From assembly GCA_963824405.1 (NCBI GenBank), contig CAWGPK010000004.1, positions 62,001 to 126,000 of the forward strand: a stretch of 64,000 nucleotides of DNA, read 5' to 3'. The notes beneath the pieces are model-generated. The model was not told where the DNA came from. It saw nothing but the letters and a program-made list of their open reading frames with translations, and ran no database searches. Each line of letters starts with the position of its first letter. The stretch's first letter is position 1. The position numbers and the translations under genes were made by a program. This DNA comes from Palsa-189 sp963824405. GTDB taxonomy: Bacteria > Acidobacteriota > Terriglobia > Acidiferrales > UBA7541. This document shows, in pieces, positions 53,465 through 61,442 of the stretch.

Positions 53465-53866
53465 GTGGCCGTCAAAATATTAATCGCTGATGATCACGAA
53501 ATCGTCCGCCAAGGCATCCGCAGGGTGCTCGAAGTGAAGCCCGAATGGGAAATTTGCGGCGAGGCTTCCAATGGCCAGGAAGCCGTCCGCATGGCCCAGG
53601 AGCTTTCTCCCGACATTATAATCATGGACGTCACCATGCCGGTGATGAGCGGCTTCGAAGCTGCCGACGAGATCTCCCGGCTTCCGCTCGGCTCTCGAGT
53701 ACTGTTCTTTACCATGCACGATTCCGGTAGTATGGCTGGCTCGGTGCGCAAATCGGGAGCGCACGGCTACGTCGTCAAATCTCGCGCGGCGCAAGACTTA
53801 GTTCAGGCTCTCGAGCGGCTTCTGAGGGGCGGTACCTTCTTCGATTCAGGCATGTACGCTCACTAG
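53465..53866 (+). CDS. Single-domain response regulator
   Basis: A 133-residue receiver-only protein. It shows VKILIADDHEIVRQGIRRVL, the phosphorylatable Asp in DIIIMDVTMPVMSG, and Lys in HGYVVKSRAA; there is no output domain. GTG 53465 follows AGAGGATTTA. It resembles the receiver of the preceding NarL-type gene, suggesting a tandem duplication with loss of the DNA-binding part. It may act as a phosphate sink or by protein contact. Confidence 0.9.
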   Translation: MAVKILIADDHEIVRQGIRRVLEVKPEWEICGEASNGQEAVRMAQELSPDIIIMDVTMPVMSGFEAADEISRLPLGSRVLFFTMHDSGSMAGSVRKSGAHGYVVKSRAAQDLVQALERLLRGGTFFDSGMYAH

Positions 53867-54055
53867 CCTTCAGAAACGCCGCGCTGCGCTCCCCGCCGTA
53901 AAGGGTTCAAATCCGCACAGGCATCAGCCGCTCCCACGTAAGGTGAATTCGCCACCTGAATCCATTGCTGCACCTATTTCGACTGGCCCCCACACGCGGT
54001 AGCTTCTCCTGACGGTAGTCTAAATACCGAATCATTCGAACGTGAGGCCACATTT

Positions 54056-54274
54056 ATGCCGAAACCGGCACGAGTAGCAATCCTTATGGTCACCATGGTG
54101 ATTTTTGCCATTGCTATGCTGGACCTTGTACGATCCAAAGTAGAAGCCAGTGGACACGCGTTCCGCAGCGCTGCCGTCCAATACTCCAGCCTGAAAAAGA
54201 TTTATACCGCGCCGGCCGATTTGCTTCGGGGAGCCCATCCCGCCGCCGAGGTAGGGGCCGATAAAGGCCAGTAG
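54056..54274 (+). CDS. Small membrane protein of unknown function
   Basis: A 72-residue protein with one N-terminal membrane helix (ARVAILMVTMVIFAIAMLDL) and a soluble tail. A GAGG sits upstream of the ATG. It is not recognised. A signal-anchor topology with the tail outside is likely. Confidence 0.5.
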   Translation: MPKPARVAILMVTMVIFAIAMLDLVRSKVEASGHAFRSAAVQYSSLKKIYTAPADLLRGAHPAAEVGADKGQ

Positions 54275-54458
54275 CCTCGTCGCTTCCTCACCCAAGCAGA
54301 AAAACGAACGCCAGAAATCGATCGGAATTATGGTGTCTCGGCAGGACCTTGCGAGAGGCCGAACCTACGGTCGGAGGCCGTCTTTTCGACGCCCACAGAC
54401 GCAGGCGTTTTGCGGGCAGAATAAGCGTAAGTTTAATTCCTACAATAAGATACGAAAG

Positions 54459-54635
54459 TTAGGCGTTGATCGACAGCACGACTTCAGGCCGCACTTCCGC
54501 TTCCGAGCGCCTCCACCTGTAGGCCACGTCAACCGCATTGCTGTCGCAATGTGGGCAGCGCCCGTGTCTGCTCAACATTTCGATCATCTGAAGGCAATTC
54601 GCGCAAAACCATTCGCTTTCGTTCTTCCGTTGCAT
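54459..54635 (-). CDS. Small zinc-ribbon protein
   Basis: A 58-residue protein with CxxC...CxxC zinc-ribbon spacing: WFCANCLQMIEMLSRHGRCP then HCDSNAV, so Cys-x2-Cys, 14 residues, Cys-x2-Cys. ATG 54635 is preceded by GGGGCAGGAG. A longer opening upstream (MGREKRG) adds only basic residues. It is probably a regulator-type or scaffold ribbon. Function is unknown. Confidence 0.6.
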   Translation of the reverse strand: MQRKNESEWFCANCLQMIEMLSRHGRCPHCDSNAVDVAYRWRRSEAEVRPEVVLSINA

Positions 54636-54833
54636 CTCCTGCCCCCTTTTTTCTCTGCCCATGCCTGGCACTGGGATAACACCCACTGGTGTAACAATGG
54701 ATTCGACGCCACCGTATGCTCTTAGGGTGCATGGGAGAAACCTGAGTCCACAATCCGGCAAAACCCTAGGTCGGCAGTCGGTTTTTATTGATTTACCTGA
54801 GGGCCGGTCCGTCTCCGAAAGGCCGTTCCCAAA

Positions 54834-54855
54834 AACTCCTGATCGTGCAGGAGTT
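54834..54855. other. Perfect hairpin in 610-bp gap
   Basis: AACTCCTG-ATCGTG-CAGGAGTT is a perfect 8-bp stem in the gap 54636-55244. No gene is supportable in this gap, although three short Cys/Arg-rich openings exist. Confidence 0.4.
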
Positions 54856-54961
54856 AAGCTCGCTATCCGCGGAAATGGCTTTCGCAGCCGGTAGGGGAAC
54901 TTAGATAAGAAGAGGTTTTCTAGTGCTCTTTATACGCTGACGTTTTCCACATCCGGAACAG

Positions 54962-54990
54962 GCCCCGCCGGCTCAGGGTACCGGCGGGGC
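54962..54990. terminator. GC-rich hairpin in the same gap
   Basis: GCCCCGCCGG-CTCAGGGTA-CCGGCGGGGC is a perfect 10-bp stem about 255 bp before glcD. It lacks a U-tract and could terminate upstream transcription with factor help. Confidence 0.4.
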
Positions 54991-55244
54991 TGGTTCGCCA
55001 ACTACCTTCCCCTGAACTGATCTATTGATGCAGAAATGCCGAACAAGGGGCAATCTCGCGCACTCGTGCGCGTCGGCTTAATGACATGGGCTACGCCGTT
55101 CGCGCTAGAATGTTTGCATACTCGGGAGCCTGAAAATCGTATGGCATTCCCTAGCCAGCGCGAACGCAGGGCGTCGCGTTTTCGCTGGAGTGCCGCTCGG
55201 GTAAATGCCTGCCACCCATAGTGGCGGCAAGTTGATTTGCACCG

Positions 55245-56678
55245 ATGCATCGATCCATCATCCGCGAATTGGAAACCCTCCTCGGCGCCTCGGGAATTCT
55301 GTCCAACTCCGAGGATCTGCTTCTCTATGAATATGACGGCTCCATCGAGGAGTCGCATCCTGACGCCATCGTTTTCCCGGCCCGCAAGGAAGACGTCGTC
55401 GCGATTGTGACCCTGGCCAACCGCTACAGTCTCCCCATCGTCGGGCGGGGCGCGGGCACCGGACTCTCCGGCGGCGCTTTGGCGCGGCGAGGCGGCATTG
55501 TTATCTCTTTCTCGCGCATGAACCACATTTTGGAAATCGATCCTGAAAATCGGCGGGCGGTCGTCGAGCCGGGTGTTGTGAATCTCGACCTCTCGCGCGC
55601 CGTCGAAAAGTACGGCTTATACTTTGCTCCCGATCCGTCCAGCCAGAAATCCTGCACCATAGGCGGCAACGTCGCCGAAAACTCCGGCGGCCCGCATACG
55701 CTTGCCTATGGCGTTACTTCCAACCATGTCACCGGTCTCGAGTTGGTCCTGCCGGACGCCAAAGTTGTGCGCGTCGGTGGACGAGCGATGGAAACTCCCG
55801 GTTACGATCTCACCGGCCTGGTGGTCGGTTCCGAAGGAACCTTCGCCCTGGTTACGGAAATCACGGTAAAACTTTTGCGCCTGCCCGAAGACGTGCGCAC
55901 CTTGCTGGCCATATTCGATTCCCTCGAAGAAGCCACAGACAGCGTCGTGGAGATCACCGCTCGCGGAATCACTCCCGCCGCTTGCGAAATGCTCGACGGC
56001 TGGACGCTTCGGGCCGTCGAGGCTTACGTTCACGCCGGCTTTCCCTTGGATAGCGCCGCGGTGTTATTGATGGAGGTGGAAGGCTTGCACGAAGCTGCCG
56101 AGGCGCAAGCCGCCGAAATCGGCGAAGTTTGCCTCGGGCATCATGCGCGCGAGGTGCGCCGCGCGCGCGACGGCCGTGAACGCGCTCTGCTCTGGAAGGG
56201 CCGCAAGGAGGCGTTCGGCGCCATCGGCCGCGTATCGCCATCCTACTATGTGCTGGATGGCGTGATCCCGCGCACCAAACTCACGCCCACGCTGCTGCGG
56301 ATCGAGGAGATCTCCAAGCGCTTCGGCCTGGTCATCGGAAACATTTTTCACGCCGGAGACGGAAATCTCCACCCGCTGATCCTTTTCGATCATCGCGATG
56401 CCGATCAGTTCCGGCGCGCCCGAGCCGCCGGCGATGAGATCATGCGCCTTTGCGTGGAGATGGGCGGCACGCTCACGGGAGAGCACGGCGTGGGCATGGA
56501 AAAAAACGAGCTTATGCCGCTGATGTTCAGCGAATCGGATTTGGACTTGATGCGCAAGGTCCGCGCCGTCTTCAATCCGGCGGACATGCTCAATCCCGAT
56601 AAGGTCTTGCCCCTCGGCAAAGGTTGCGGCGAAACGCGCCTGCAACCGTTCCCGGTATCCGCCGCTGGAAAAGCATGA
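55245..56678 (+). CDS. glcD: Glycolate oxidase FAD-binding subunit GlcD
   Basis: GlcD is the catalytic flavoprotein of glycolate oxidase and related D-lactate dehydrogenases. The 477-residue protein has the PCMH FAD-binding domain: IVGRGAGTGLSGGALARRGG, AENSGGPHTLAYGVTSNHVT and LVVGSEGTFALVTEITVKLL. It also has the C-terminal GIFHAGDGNLHP-type motif (FHAGDGNLHPLILFD) and GGTLTGEHGVGMEKNELMPL. It overlaps glcE by four bases (ATGA). Confidence 0.94.
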   Translation: MHRSIIRELETLLGASGILSNSEDLLLYEYDGSIEESHPDAIVFPARKEDVVAIVTLANRYSLPIVGRGAGTGLSGGALARRGGIVISFSRMNHILEIDPENRRAVVEPGVVNLDLSRAVEKYGLYFAPDPSSQKSCTIGGNVAENSGGPHTLAYGVTSNHVTGLELVLPDAKVVRVGGRAMETPGYDLTGLVVGSEGTFALVTEITVKLLRLPEDVRTLLAIFDSLEEATDSVVEITARGITPAACEMLDGWTLRAVEAYVHAGFPLDSAAVLLMEVEGLHEAAEAQAAEIGEVCLGHHAREVRRARDGRERALLWKGRKEAFGAIGRVSPSYYVLDGVIPRTKLTPTLLRIEEISKRFGLVIGNIFHAGDGNLHPLILFDHRDADQFRRARAAGDEIMRLCVEMGGTLTGEHGVGMEKNELMPLMFSESDLDLMRKVRAVFNPADMLNPDKVLPLGKGCGETRLQPFPVSAAGKA

Positions 56679-58051
56679 GCCAGCTTGCGCCCTCGCTCAC
56701 CTCGCGTCTCGCCGACCTTGTCGGTCCCACCCGCGTAATCGCGGAAGCAGCTTCGCTTGCTGCATGCGAAGTCGATGGCCGCAGCCCTTCCGCGATTCTG
56801 CAGCCCAATTCGGCGGCGGAGATCGCGGAGGTTCTTCGTTTCGCATCCGCCGAGCGCCTTGCGGTGATCCCCACCGGAGGCAGAACCCATCTAGGGATCG
56901 GCATGCCGCCACGCCAATACGATCTGGCCCTCGACCTTTCACGAATGAATAGAGTTCTGTCCTGCGAGCCGCGCGATCTCACGCTCGGCATCGAGCCGGG
57001 GGTCACCTGCGCCGTTCTCGCTCGCGAGCTCCGGCAAAAAGGCCAATTCTTGCCCATCGCGCCGCCATTTAACGATCAAGCCACTCTGGGCGGAGTGGTC
57101 GCTGCGGGCGCCGATAGCCCGCTGCGCTATGGTTATGGCGCCACGCGGGATTTCTTGCTGGGGGTCGAGTTCGTCACCGGCGGAGGCCTCATTTGCAAAA
57201 GTGGCGGACGCGTCGTGAAAAACGTCACCGGTTACGACCTGCACAAGCTTTTCGTCGGTTCGCTGGGCACACTGGGAATCATTACGCGCCTGAATTTTCG
57301 CACTTTCCCTCTTCCCCAGCTCAGACGGATATTCCTCATCGCTTTCGACGCTTCTTCCCGCGCCTTCGAGTTTTGCCGCTTGCTTGTAAATTCTCCGCTG
57401 GATCCAAAGGTGCTGGAGGTTATTGATTCGGGAACGGCGGCCCTTTTCCAATCGCGCGGGATAGATTTCCTGCCGGCTGGCTCCTGGCTCGTTGCCGTCG
57501 AGGCGGCTGGCCACGAATCCGTTCTGACGCGCCACGAACGTGATCTCGCGTCGATCTCTCGAGAGGCCGGTGCCGCCGCATTTATTGCGCTCGAAGAGTC
57601 CCAGCGAGATCAGCTCTTCGCTTGCCTCTCTGAATTTCAGTCCATCGCGCTGGCCGCAAATCGACCCGCCGTGATTTTTCGCGTCCCCATCCTGCCTTCG
57701 GCCATGCCCAGACTGTTGGAAAAAATCCGCAGCCTGGCCGGTCATCATGGCCTTACCTGTGCCATCCTCGTTCGCGCTCTTGGCGTCGTTTACGTTGCGC
57801 TTCTATCGCCGGAGCAATCCCCGGTGGAATCCAACACCCGCTCCGCGCTGATAAGCTGCTCACGTTCGATGGTCGATCTATTTATCAGCCAGGGCGCGCT
57901 GCCCGCGATTGAGCGTTGCCCCCTCGATGTAAAAGCCGCGCTCGACGTCTGGCCGCCTCCCGGCCCCGAGAACGAAATCGCGCAGCGCCTCAAGCGCGTC
58001 TTCGACCCGCGCGAGATTCTCTCCCCCGGCCGTTTCCGAGGAGGCATCTGA
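56675..58051 (+). CDS. glcE: Glycolate oxidase subunit GlcE (FAD-binding)
   Basis: A 458-residue FAD-linked subunit paralogous to GlcD. It has AVIPTGGRTHLGIGMPP (quoted in part), the flavin-contacting DLALDLSRMNRVL, VVAAGADSPLRYGYGATRDF, and KSGGRVVKNVTGYDLHKLFV followed by GSLGTLGIITRLNF. The C-terminal DRGDVGR-like part ends in FDPREILSPGRF. The start is set by the glcD stop overlap, not the longer frame at 56624. Its stop overlaps the predicted glcF start (TGATG). Confidence 0.9.
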   Translation: MSQLAPSLTSRLADLVGPTRVIAEAASLAACEVDGRSPSAILQPNSAAEIAEVLRFASAERLAVIPTGGRTHLGIGMPPRQYDLALDLSRMNRVLSCEPRDLTLGIEPGVTCAVLARELRQKGQFLPIAPPFNDQATLGGVVAAGADSPLRYGYGATRDFLLGVEFVTGGGLICKSGGRVVKNVTGYDLHKLFVGSLGTLGIITRLNFRTFPLPQLRRIFLIAFDASSRAFEFCRLLVNSPLDPKVLEVIDSGTAALFQSRGIDFLPAGSWLVAVEAAGHESVLTRHERDLASISREAGAAAFIALEESQRDQLFACLSEFQSIALAANRPAVIFRVPILPSAMPRLLEKIRSLAGHHGLTCAILVRALGVVYVALLSPEQSPVESNTRSALISCSRSMVDLFISQGALPAIERCPLDVKAALDVWPPPGPENEIAQRLKRVFDPREILSPGRFRGGI

Positions 58052-59461
58052 TGGCCCCGCCGGAAACGCCGCCGGAAAAAATGCAGAAAGTCTGGCGAGT
58101 CGTCCGAAACGCCCCCGCGAACGCCGCAGCCTAGTGGTTTCCGCGGCCCGGACCGCCCGCGTGACGTGGATTACCTGCATTGCGTTCACTGCGGCCTATG
58201 TCTGAACGAATGCCCCACCTATCGTCTTTGGGGCCAGGAAGCCGATTCGCCGCGTGGCCGCATCCGTCAAATGATTCTCGTCGATGAGGGACGCCTGCCG
58301 CTCGGCGATTTTTTTGTCCAGCACATCGATCGATGTCTCGATTGCCGCGCTTGCGAGAGCGCCTGCCCCTCGGGCGTGGAATACGGAAAGCTCGTAGAAG
58401 GCGCCCGCGCGCAGATCGAACAGAATTATCGCCGCCCACTCTCCTCGCGCATCGCGCGAAGCCTCGTTTACCGCCATTTGCTTCCTTACCCCGAGCGCAT
58501 TGCCGCCGCGGCCCGCCTCGTGCGGTTTTACCAGCGTTCTGGTTTGCAATCCCTGGCGCGCGAATCGGGGCTGCTTCAGCTGCTCGGCTTGGCCGATCGC
58601 GAAAAACTCATGCCGTCGATCGAGAACGAATTCTTCTTCTCGCGCCTCGGCCAGACGTTTGCCGCTCAAGGCCAGCGCCGCGCACGCGTGGCGCTCTTCG
58701 CAGGCTGCATTTCGCAGGTGAGCTTCGCCGCCTTGCACGAAGCCACCATCCGCGTGCTGGCCGCCAACGGCTGCGACGTCGTCGTTCCCAAGGGGCAGCT
58801 TTGCTGCGGAGCCCTCGCCGCGCACGCCGGCGTTCGCGACGTTGCTCGCCGCCTGGCGCGTGCCAATCTGGACATTTTCTCGCGCGACGACTTCGACGCC
58901 GTGATTACCAACGCGGCCGGCTGCGGCTCGACGCTAAAAGAGTACGACCAGCTGTTTCCCGAAGACGATGCCGCCTGTCAGAAGGCTCGCGCGTTTCGCG
59001 GCAAGATGCGCGACGTCACGGAATTCCTCGACGAGTTGGGCCTCGTCGCGCCTTTGCGCCAGCTGCCCCTACGCGTCACCTATCAGGACTCCTGCCATCT
59101 CGCGCACGGCCAAAAAATCCGCGAAGCGCCCCGGCGCCTGATTCGCGCCATTCCTGGAGTCGAGCTAGCCGAGATGCGCCTGGCGGATCATTGCTGCGGC
59201 TCGGCGGGGGTCTACAACGTCACGCAAACCGAAGCTTCCTTGCAGTTGCTGGCGGGCAAAATGCGCTGTGCCGCGGAAACCAAAGCGCAAGCCATCGTAA
59301 CCGCGAATCCCGGCTGCCTTCTGCAAATGCGCGCCGGGAGTGAGATACACCATACGGGGCAAGAGGTGCTGCACGTCGTGGAACTGCTCGACCGCGCCCT
59401 CGCCGTTGCCCCAGCGTCGGCCACTTCTCGCCGGTCGGCTTCGGCTACTTCTCGCCAATAA
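58051..59461 (+). CDS. glcF: Glycolate oxidase iron-sulfur subunit GlcF (probable frameshift near N-terminus)
   Basis: GlcF carries the [4Fe-4S] clusters that pass electrons from GlcDE. The main frame from 58166 shows YLHCVHCGLCLNECPTYRLW and CLDCRACESACPSGVEYG (both ferredoxin cluster sites), then two CCG motifs (GQLCCGALAAHAG; ADHCCGSAGVYNVTQ). The natural start appears to be ATG 58051, with AGGAGG six bases upstream and overlap with the glcE stop. That frame runs 27 residues and stops at 58134. Removing one C from the CCCCC run at 58112-58116 joins it to RPRDVDYLHCVHC. GTG 58166 would be the start if the frameshift were real. Confidence 0.88.
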
Positions 59462-59711
59462 GGTAGCGGCATCCCGCCGGCCCCATCCGCGCCGCGTGCC
59501 TCGTGCCGGCCGCAACGTCGCAGCGCTCTCCCGCGCGATACGTTGTGCTCTCGCCGCCCACCGTCAGCGTCATCTCTCCCTCGAGAATGACGTGCGCAGT
59601 CTCTACCGCATGTGTGTGTTCGGAATAGTTCTGGTCGGGCCCGTCCTGCCAAATGTAAGTATGACCAAAGCCTTCGCTGTGCAGTTTCTTTTCCAGCTCC
59701 GTCACGTTCAT
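59445..59711 (-). CDS. Small cupin-domain protein
   Basis: An 88-residue single-domain cupin. It has HTHAVETAHVILEGEMTLTV (first cupin motif) and YRAGERCDVAAGTRHAARMG (second, with the G...P-less GTRH form), a complete small beta-barrel. GGGGAG precedes ATG 59711. It is tail-to-tail with glcF, overlapping its last 17 bases. The metal-bound substrate is unknown. Confidence 0.82.
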   Translation of the reverse strand: MNVTELEKKLHSEGFGHTYIWQDGPDQNYSEHTHAVETAHVILEGEMTLTVGGESTTYRAGERCDVAAGTRHAARMGPAGCRYLIGEK

Positions 59712-59746
59712 GCCCCTGCTCCCCGAAACCAAACCATCTTCCGCCT

Positions 59747-60532
59747 CTACCGTTGAGGCATGAACATTCGTGCCGCCACCCGAGTCACCAGCCGCCGCGG
59801 TGCGATCCTCTGCGCTTCGACGCTCAGCCAATTGCGAGCCCCGGAAATAACGCGCGGCTTGCCTTCCGCCAGCGCCTGCAATCCCACGCGCGCCACCTTC
59901 TCGTTCGGCTCCTGGGGTCCCGCCATATGCAAAGGCTGATGCGCGACCTCGTGGAATTCGCTCACCGTAGAGCCGGGGCACAGCGCGCACACGTGAACGC
60001 CGTATCTCCGGGCCTCCTCCGATAGCCCTTCGGCAAACAACAAGTCGAAGCCCTTCGTCGCGGCGTAAGTGCTGATATAAGGGACCGGCTGGAAGGCTGC
60101 CGTCGAAGCCACGATCAGGACGTACCCCGAGCGCCGCTCCACCATTGCCGGCAGAAATAGATGAGTCAGATGAACCACAGATGCCACGTTCACCTGCACC
60201 ATATCCAACAACGGCTGAGCTGCGGCTTTATGGAATTCGCCGTATGCGCCAAAACCGGCGTTATTGATCAGGATTTCGATCGGCAGGCGCTTCTCTTCGA
60301 CGAAGCGGAAGATTTCGCCCGGAGCTTGAGGCCGCGCCAGATCGGCTGCATAAACCTCCGTCCGAACTTGATGGCGCGCCGCGACCTCCTGGGCGAGCCG
60401 CGCCAGCCGGTCGCCGCGCCTGGCGGTCAGAACCAGGTTCGCACCCTTGGCCGCCATCTGTTCCGCCAAAGCCCAGCCGATGCCCGAACTCGCGCCGGTT
60501 ACCAAAGCCCATTTGCCTCTCCATTTTTCCAT
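59747..60532 (-). CDS. Short-chain dehydrogenase/reductase
   Basis: A 261-residue classical SDR. It has the NAD(P) motif VTGASSGIGWALAEQMAAKG, the structural NNAG in EILINNAGFGAYGEF, Ser in VLIVASTAAFQPVP, and YxxxK in STYAATKGFDLLFAEGL. ATG 60532 has GGGAGG five bases upstream. It is upstream of the cupin gene by 35 bp on the same strand. The substrate is not predictable. Confidence 0.9.
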   Translation of the reverse strand: MEKWRGKWALVTGASSGIGWALAEQMAAKGANLVLTARRGDRLARLAQEVAARHQVRTEVYAADLARPQAPGEIFRFVEEKRLPIEILINNAGFGAYGEFHKAAAQPLLDMVQVNVASVVHLTHLFLPAMVERRSGYVLIVASTAAFQPVPYISTYAATKGFDLLFAEGLSEEARRYGVHVCALCPGSTVSEFHEVAHQPLHMAGPQEPNEKVARVGLQALAEGKPRVISGARNWLSVEAQRIAPRRLVTRVAARMFMPQR

Positions 60533-60636
60533 AGAGGCCTCCCGCAAATGAGCATACTTCAGTTGTCTGGAAAATGAGAGTTGTCTGGAAAATGAGCCAA
60601 GAACCTCCGAAGGCGCTTACGCCTTCCGGTTCCCGA

Positions 60637-60876
60637 TTAGGTCTTCGAGGTCCAGGATGGAATTACGGTCTGTCTCAACCGTTCGCCTTCGAACTTCAGG
60701 CGGTTCAGCAGGCGGCGCGCCCACACGAATTCGGCCGCGAGCATGGCCAGCCCCCCTAGGATGGCTACCCAGCCCGGCGCGGGAGTCACCAGCATCACGA
60801 TACCGACCAGCAACAAGGTAAAGCCGCCAACAATCTTGGCAAACCTCTTGATCTGTTGACTCGCCTCGGCTGACAC
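60637..60876 (-). CDS. Small transmembrane protein, PGPGW-like family
   Basis: A 79-residue protein with a helical hairpin: IVGGFTLLLVGIVMLVTPAP, GWVAILGGLAMLAAEFVWAR. The PAPGW turn between the two helices matches the small PGPGW-type membrane family. GTG 60876 follows GGGAGG; an opening from 60939 includes that site and is less likely. Function is unknown. Confidence 0.72.
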   Translation of the reverse strand: MSAEASQQIKRFAKIVGGFTLLLVGIVMLVTPAPGWVAILGGLAMLAAEFVWARRLLNRLKFEGERLRQTVIPSWTSKT

Positions 60877-61185
60877 AGCACCCTCCCACCCATTCAAGCC
60901 TACACTGGATTGCCGCAACTTACCGTTTAGATGGTACAAACTCCCTTACGGATTCGGGCTTAGCCTGTACTCCGAGCAATTCTCTTGCCGTAGAAGTAAA
61001 CCAGCCTCTATCCAGCGCTTTGGCCATATTTACCTGTAAGTTACGGCTTGTTTTGCCCTGAATGCCGATTAGAATGGCCTTCTTACATATCCATTTTTCG
61101 GGAGAAATTGTCTTCCGCACCACAAAACGGGGTTCCAGTACGGTCTCGCGACTTCCGCCCGCCGGGGATAGCCTCCCGATTCGGG
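60877..61185. other. Intergenic stretch before the cys leader
   Basis: No gene is supported. A 67-codon minus-strand opening (61123-60920) has no ribosome-binding site and no recognisable features. The right end merges into the cys promoter. Confidence 0.4.
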
Positions 61186-61215
61186 TTGCTTTCGCCCCAC
61201 CCAGCAGGCTATAGT
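61186..61215 (+). promoter_or_regulatory. Promoter of the cys operon
   Basis: TTGCTT (61186-61191) and TATAGT (61210-61215) are 18 bp apart. Transcription would start near 61222, giving a short leader directly in front of the Cys-rich leader peptide. Confidence 0.65.
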
Positions 61216-61244
61216 TAGGGTTGCTTTTCAGAGGAGTGAAGACT

Positions 61245-61316
61245 TTGCGTTGCCACGCGATCTGTTGTCCTTGTTGTCCGCTTCGATGCTCTGGCGTCGC
61301 GAGGGAAATGGTCTAG
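61245..61316 (+). CDS. Cysteine-rich leader peptide of the cys operon
   Basis: A 23-codon frame from TTG 61245 to TAG 61314-61316, with AGAGGAG eight bases upstream. It encodes LRCHAICCPCCPLRCS then a short tail, with Cys at positions 3, 7, 8, 10, 11 and 15, including two CC pairs. GTG 61236 is in frame and would add three residues but abuts the ribosome-binding site. Six Cys in 16 codons is far above chance and sits immediately upstream of a terminator and of cysD. The known logic of amino-acid attenuation applies: a ribosome stalled at Cys codons would report low Cys-tRNA. Confidence 0.78.
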   Translation: MRCHAICCPCCPLRCSGVAREMV

Positions 61317-61356
61317 AACCCGAAGATAGAACGCTCCGACCAACCCACCGCCAGAG
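61289..61356 (+). promoter_or_regulatory. Predicted antiterminator pairing
   Basis: CTCTGGCG at 61289-61296, directly after the last Cys codon, is the exact reverse complement of CGCCAGAG at 61349-61356, which lies in the left arm and loop of the terminator. The two structures exclude each other. With the ribosome stalled on the earlier Cys codons the 61289 segment is free to pair, and readthrough follows. With the ribosome at the leader stop it is covered. Confidence 0.65.
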
Positions 61357-61385
61357 TCGACATGGCAGGTGGGTTTTGTGTTTTT
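61342..61385 (+). terminator. Intrinsic terminator/attenuator before cysD
   Basis: AACCCACC pairs with GGTGGGTT (61342-61349 and 61368-61375) and GCCA with TGGC inside, leaving one bulged A and a 9-base loop. The stem is followed by TTGTGTTTTT. It stands 25 bp after the leader-peptide stop and 58 bp before the cysD start, so it can switch the operon off. Confidence 0.85.
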
Positions 61386-61442
61386 CGGCGTGAGAGTCAA
61401 AGAGCCGAGCGCCTGAGAACACCTGAGAACAAAAAAGAAGAG

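Noticed and set aside
58333..59343. 336-codon plus-strand frame inside glcF
   Set aside because: Arg/Pro-rich shadow; the glcF frame has both cluster motifs and CCG motifs.
61218..61346. GGGTTG (61218-61223) pairing with CAACCC (61341-61346) as the antiterminator
   Set aside because: The predicted transcription start near 61222 lies inside the left segment, so it would be mostly absent from the RNA. The 61289/61349 pairing fits better.
61362..61442. Upstream extension of cysD to 61362
   Set aside because: It begins inside the terminator stem and adds residues not seen in the family; ATG 61443 has a ribosome-binding site.
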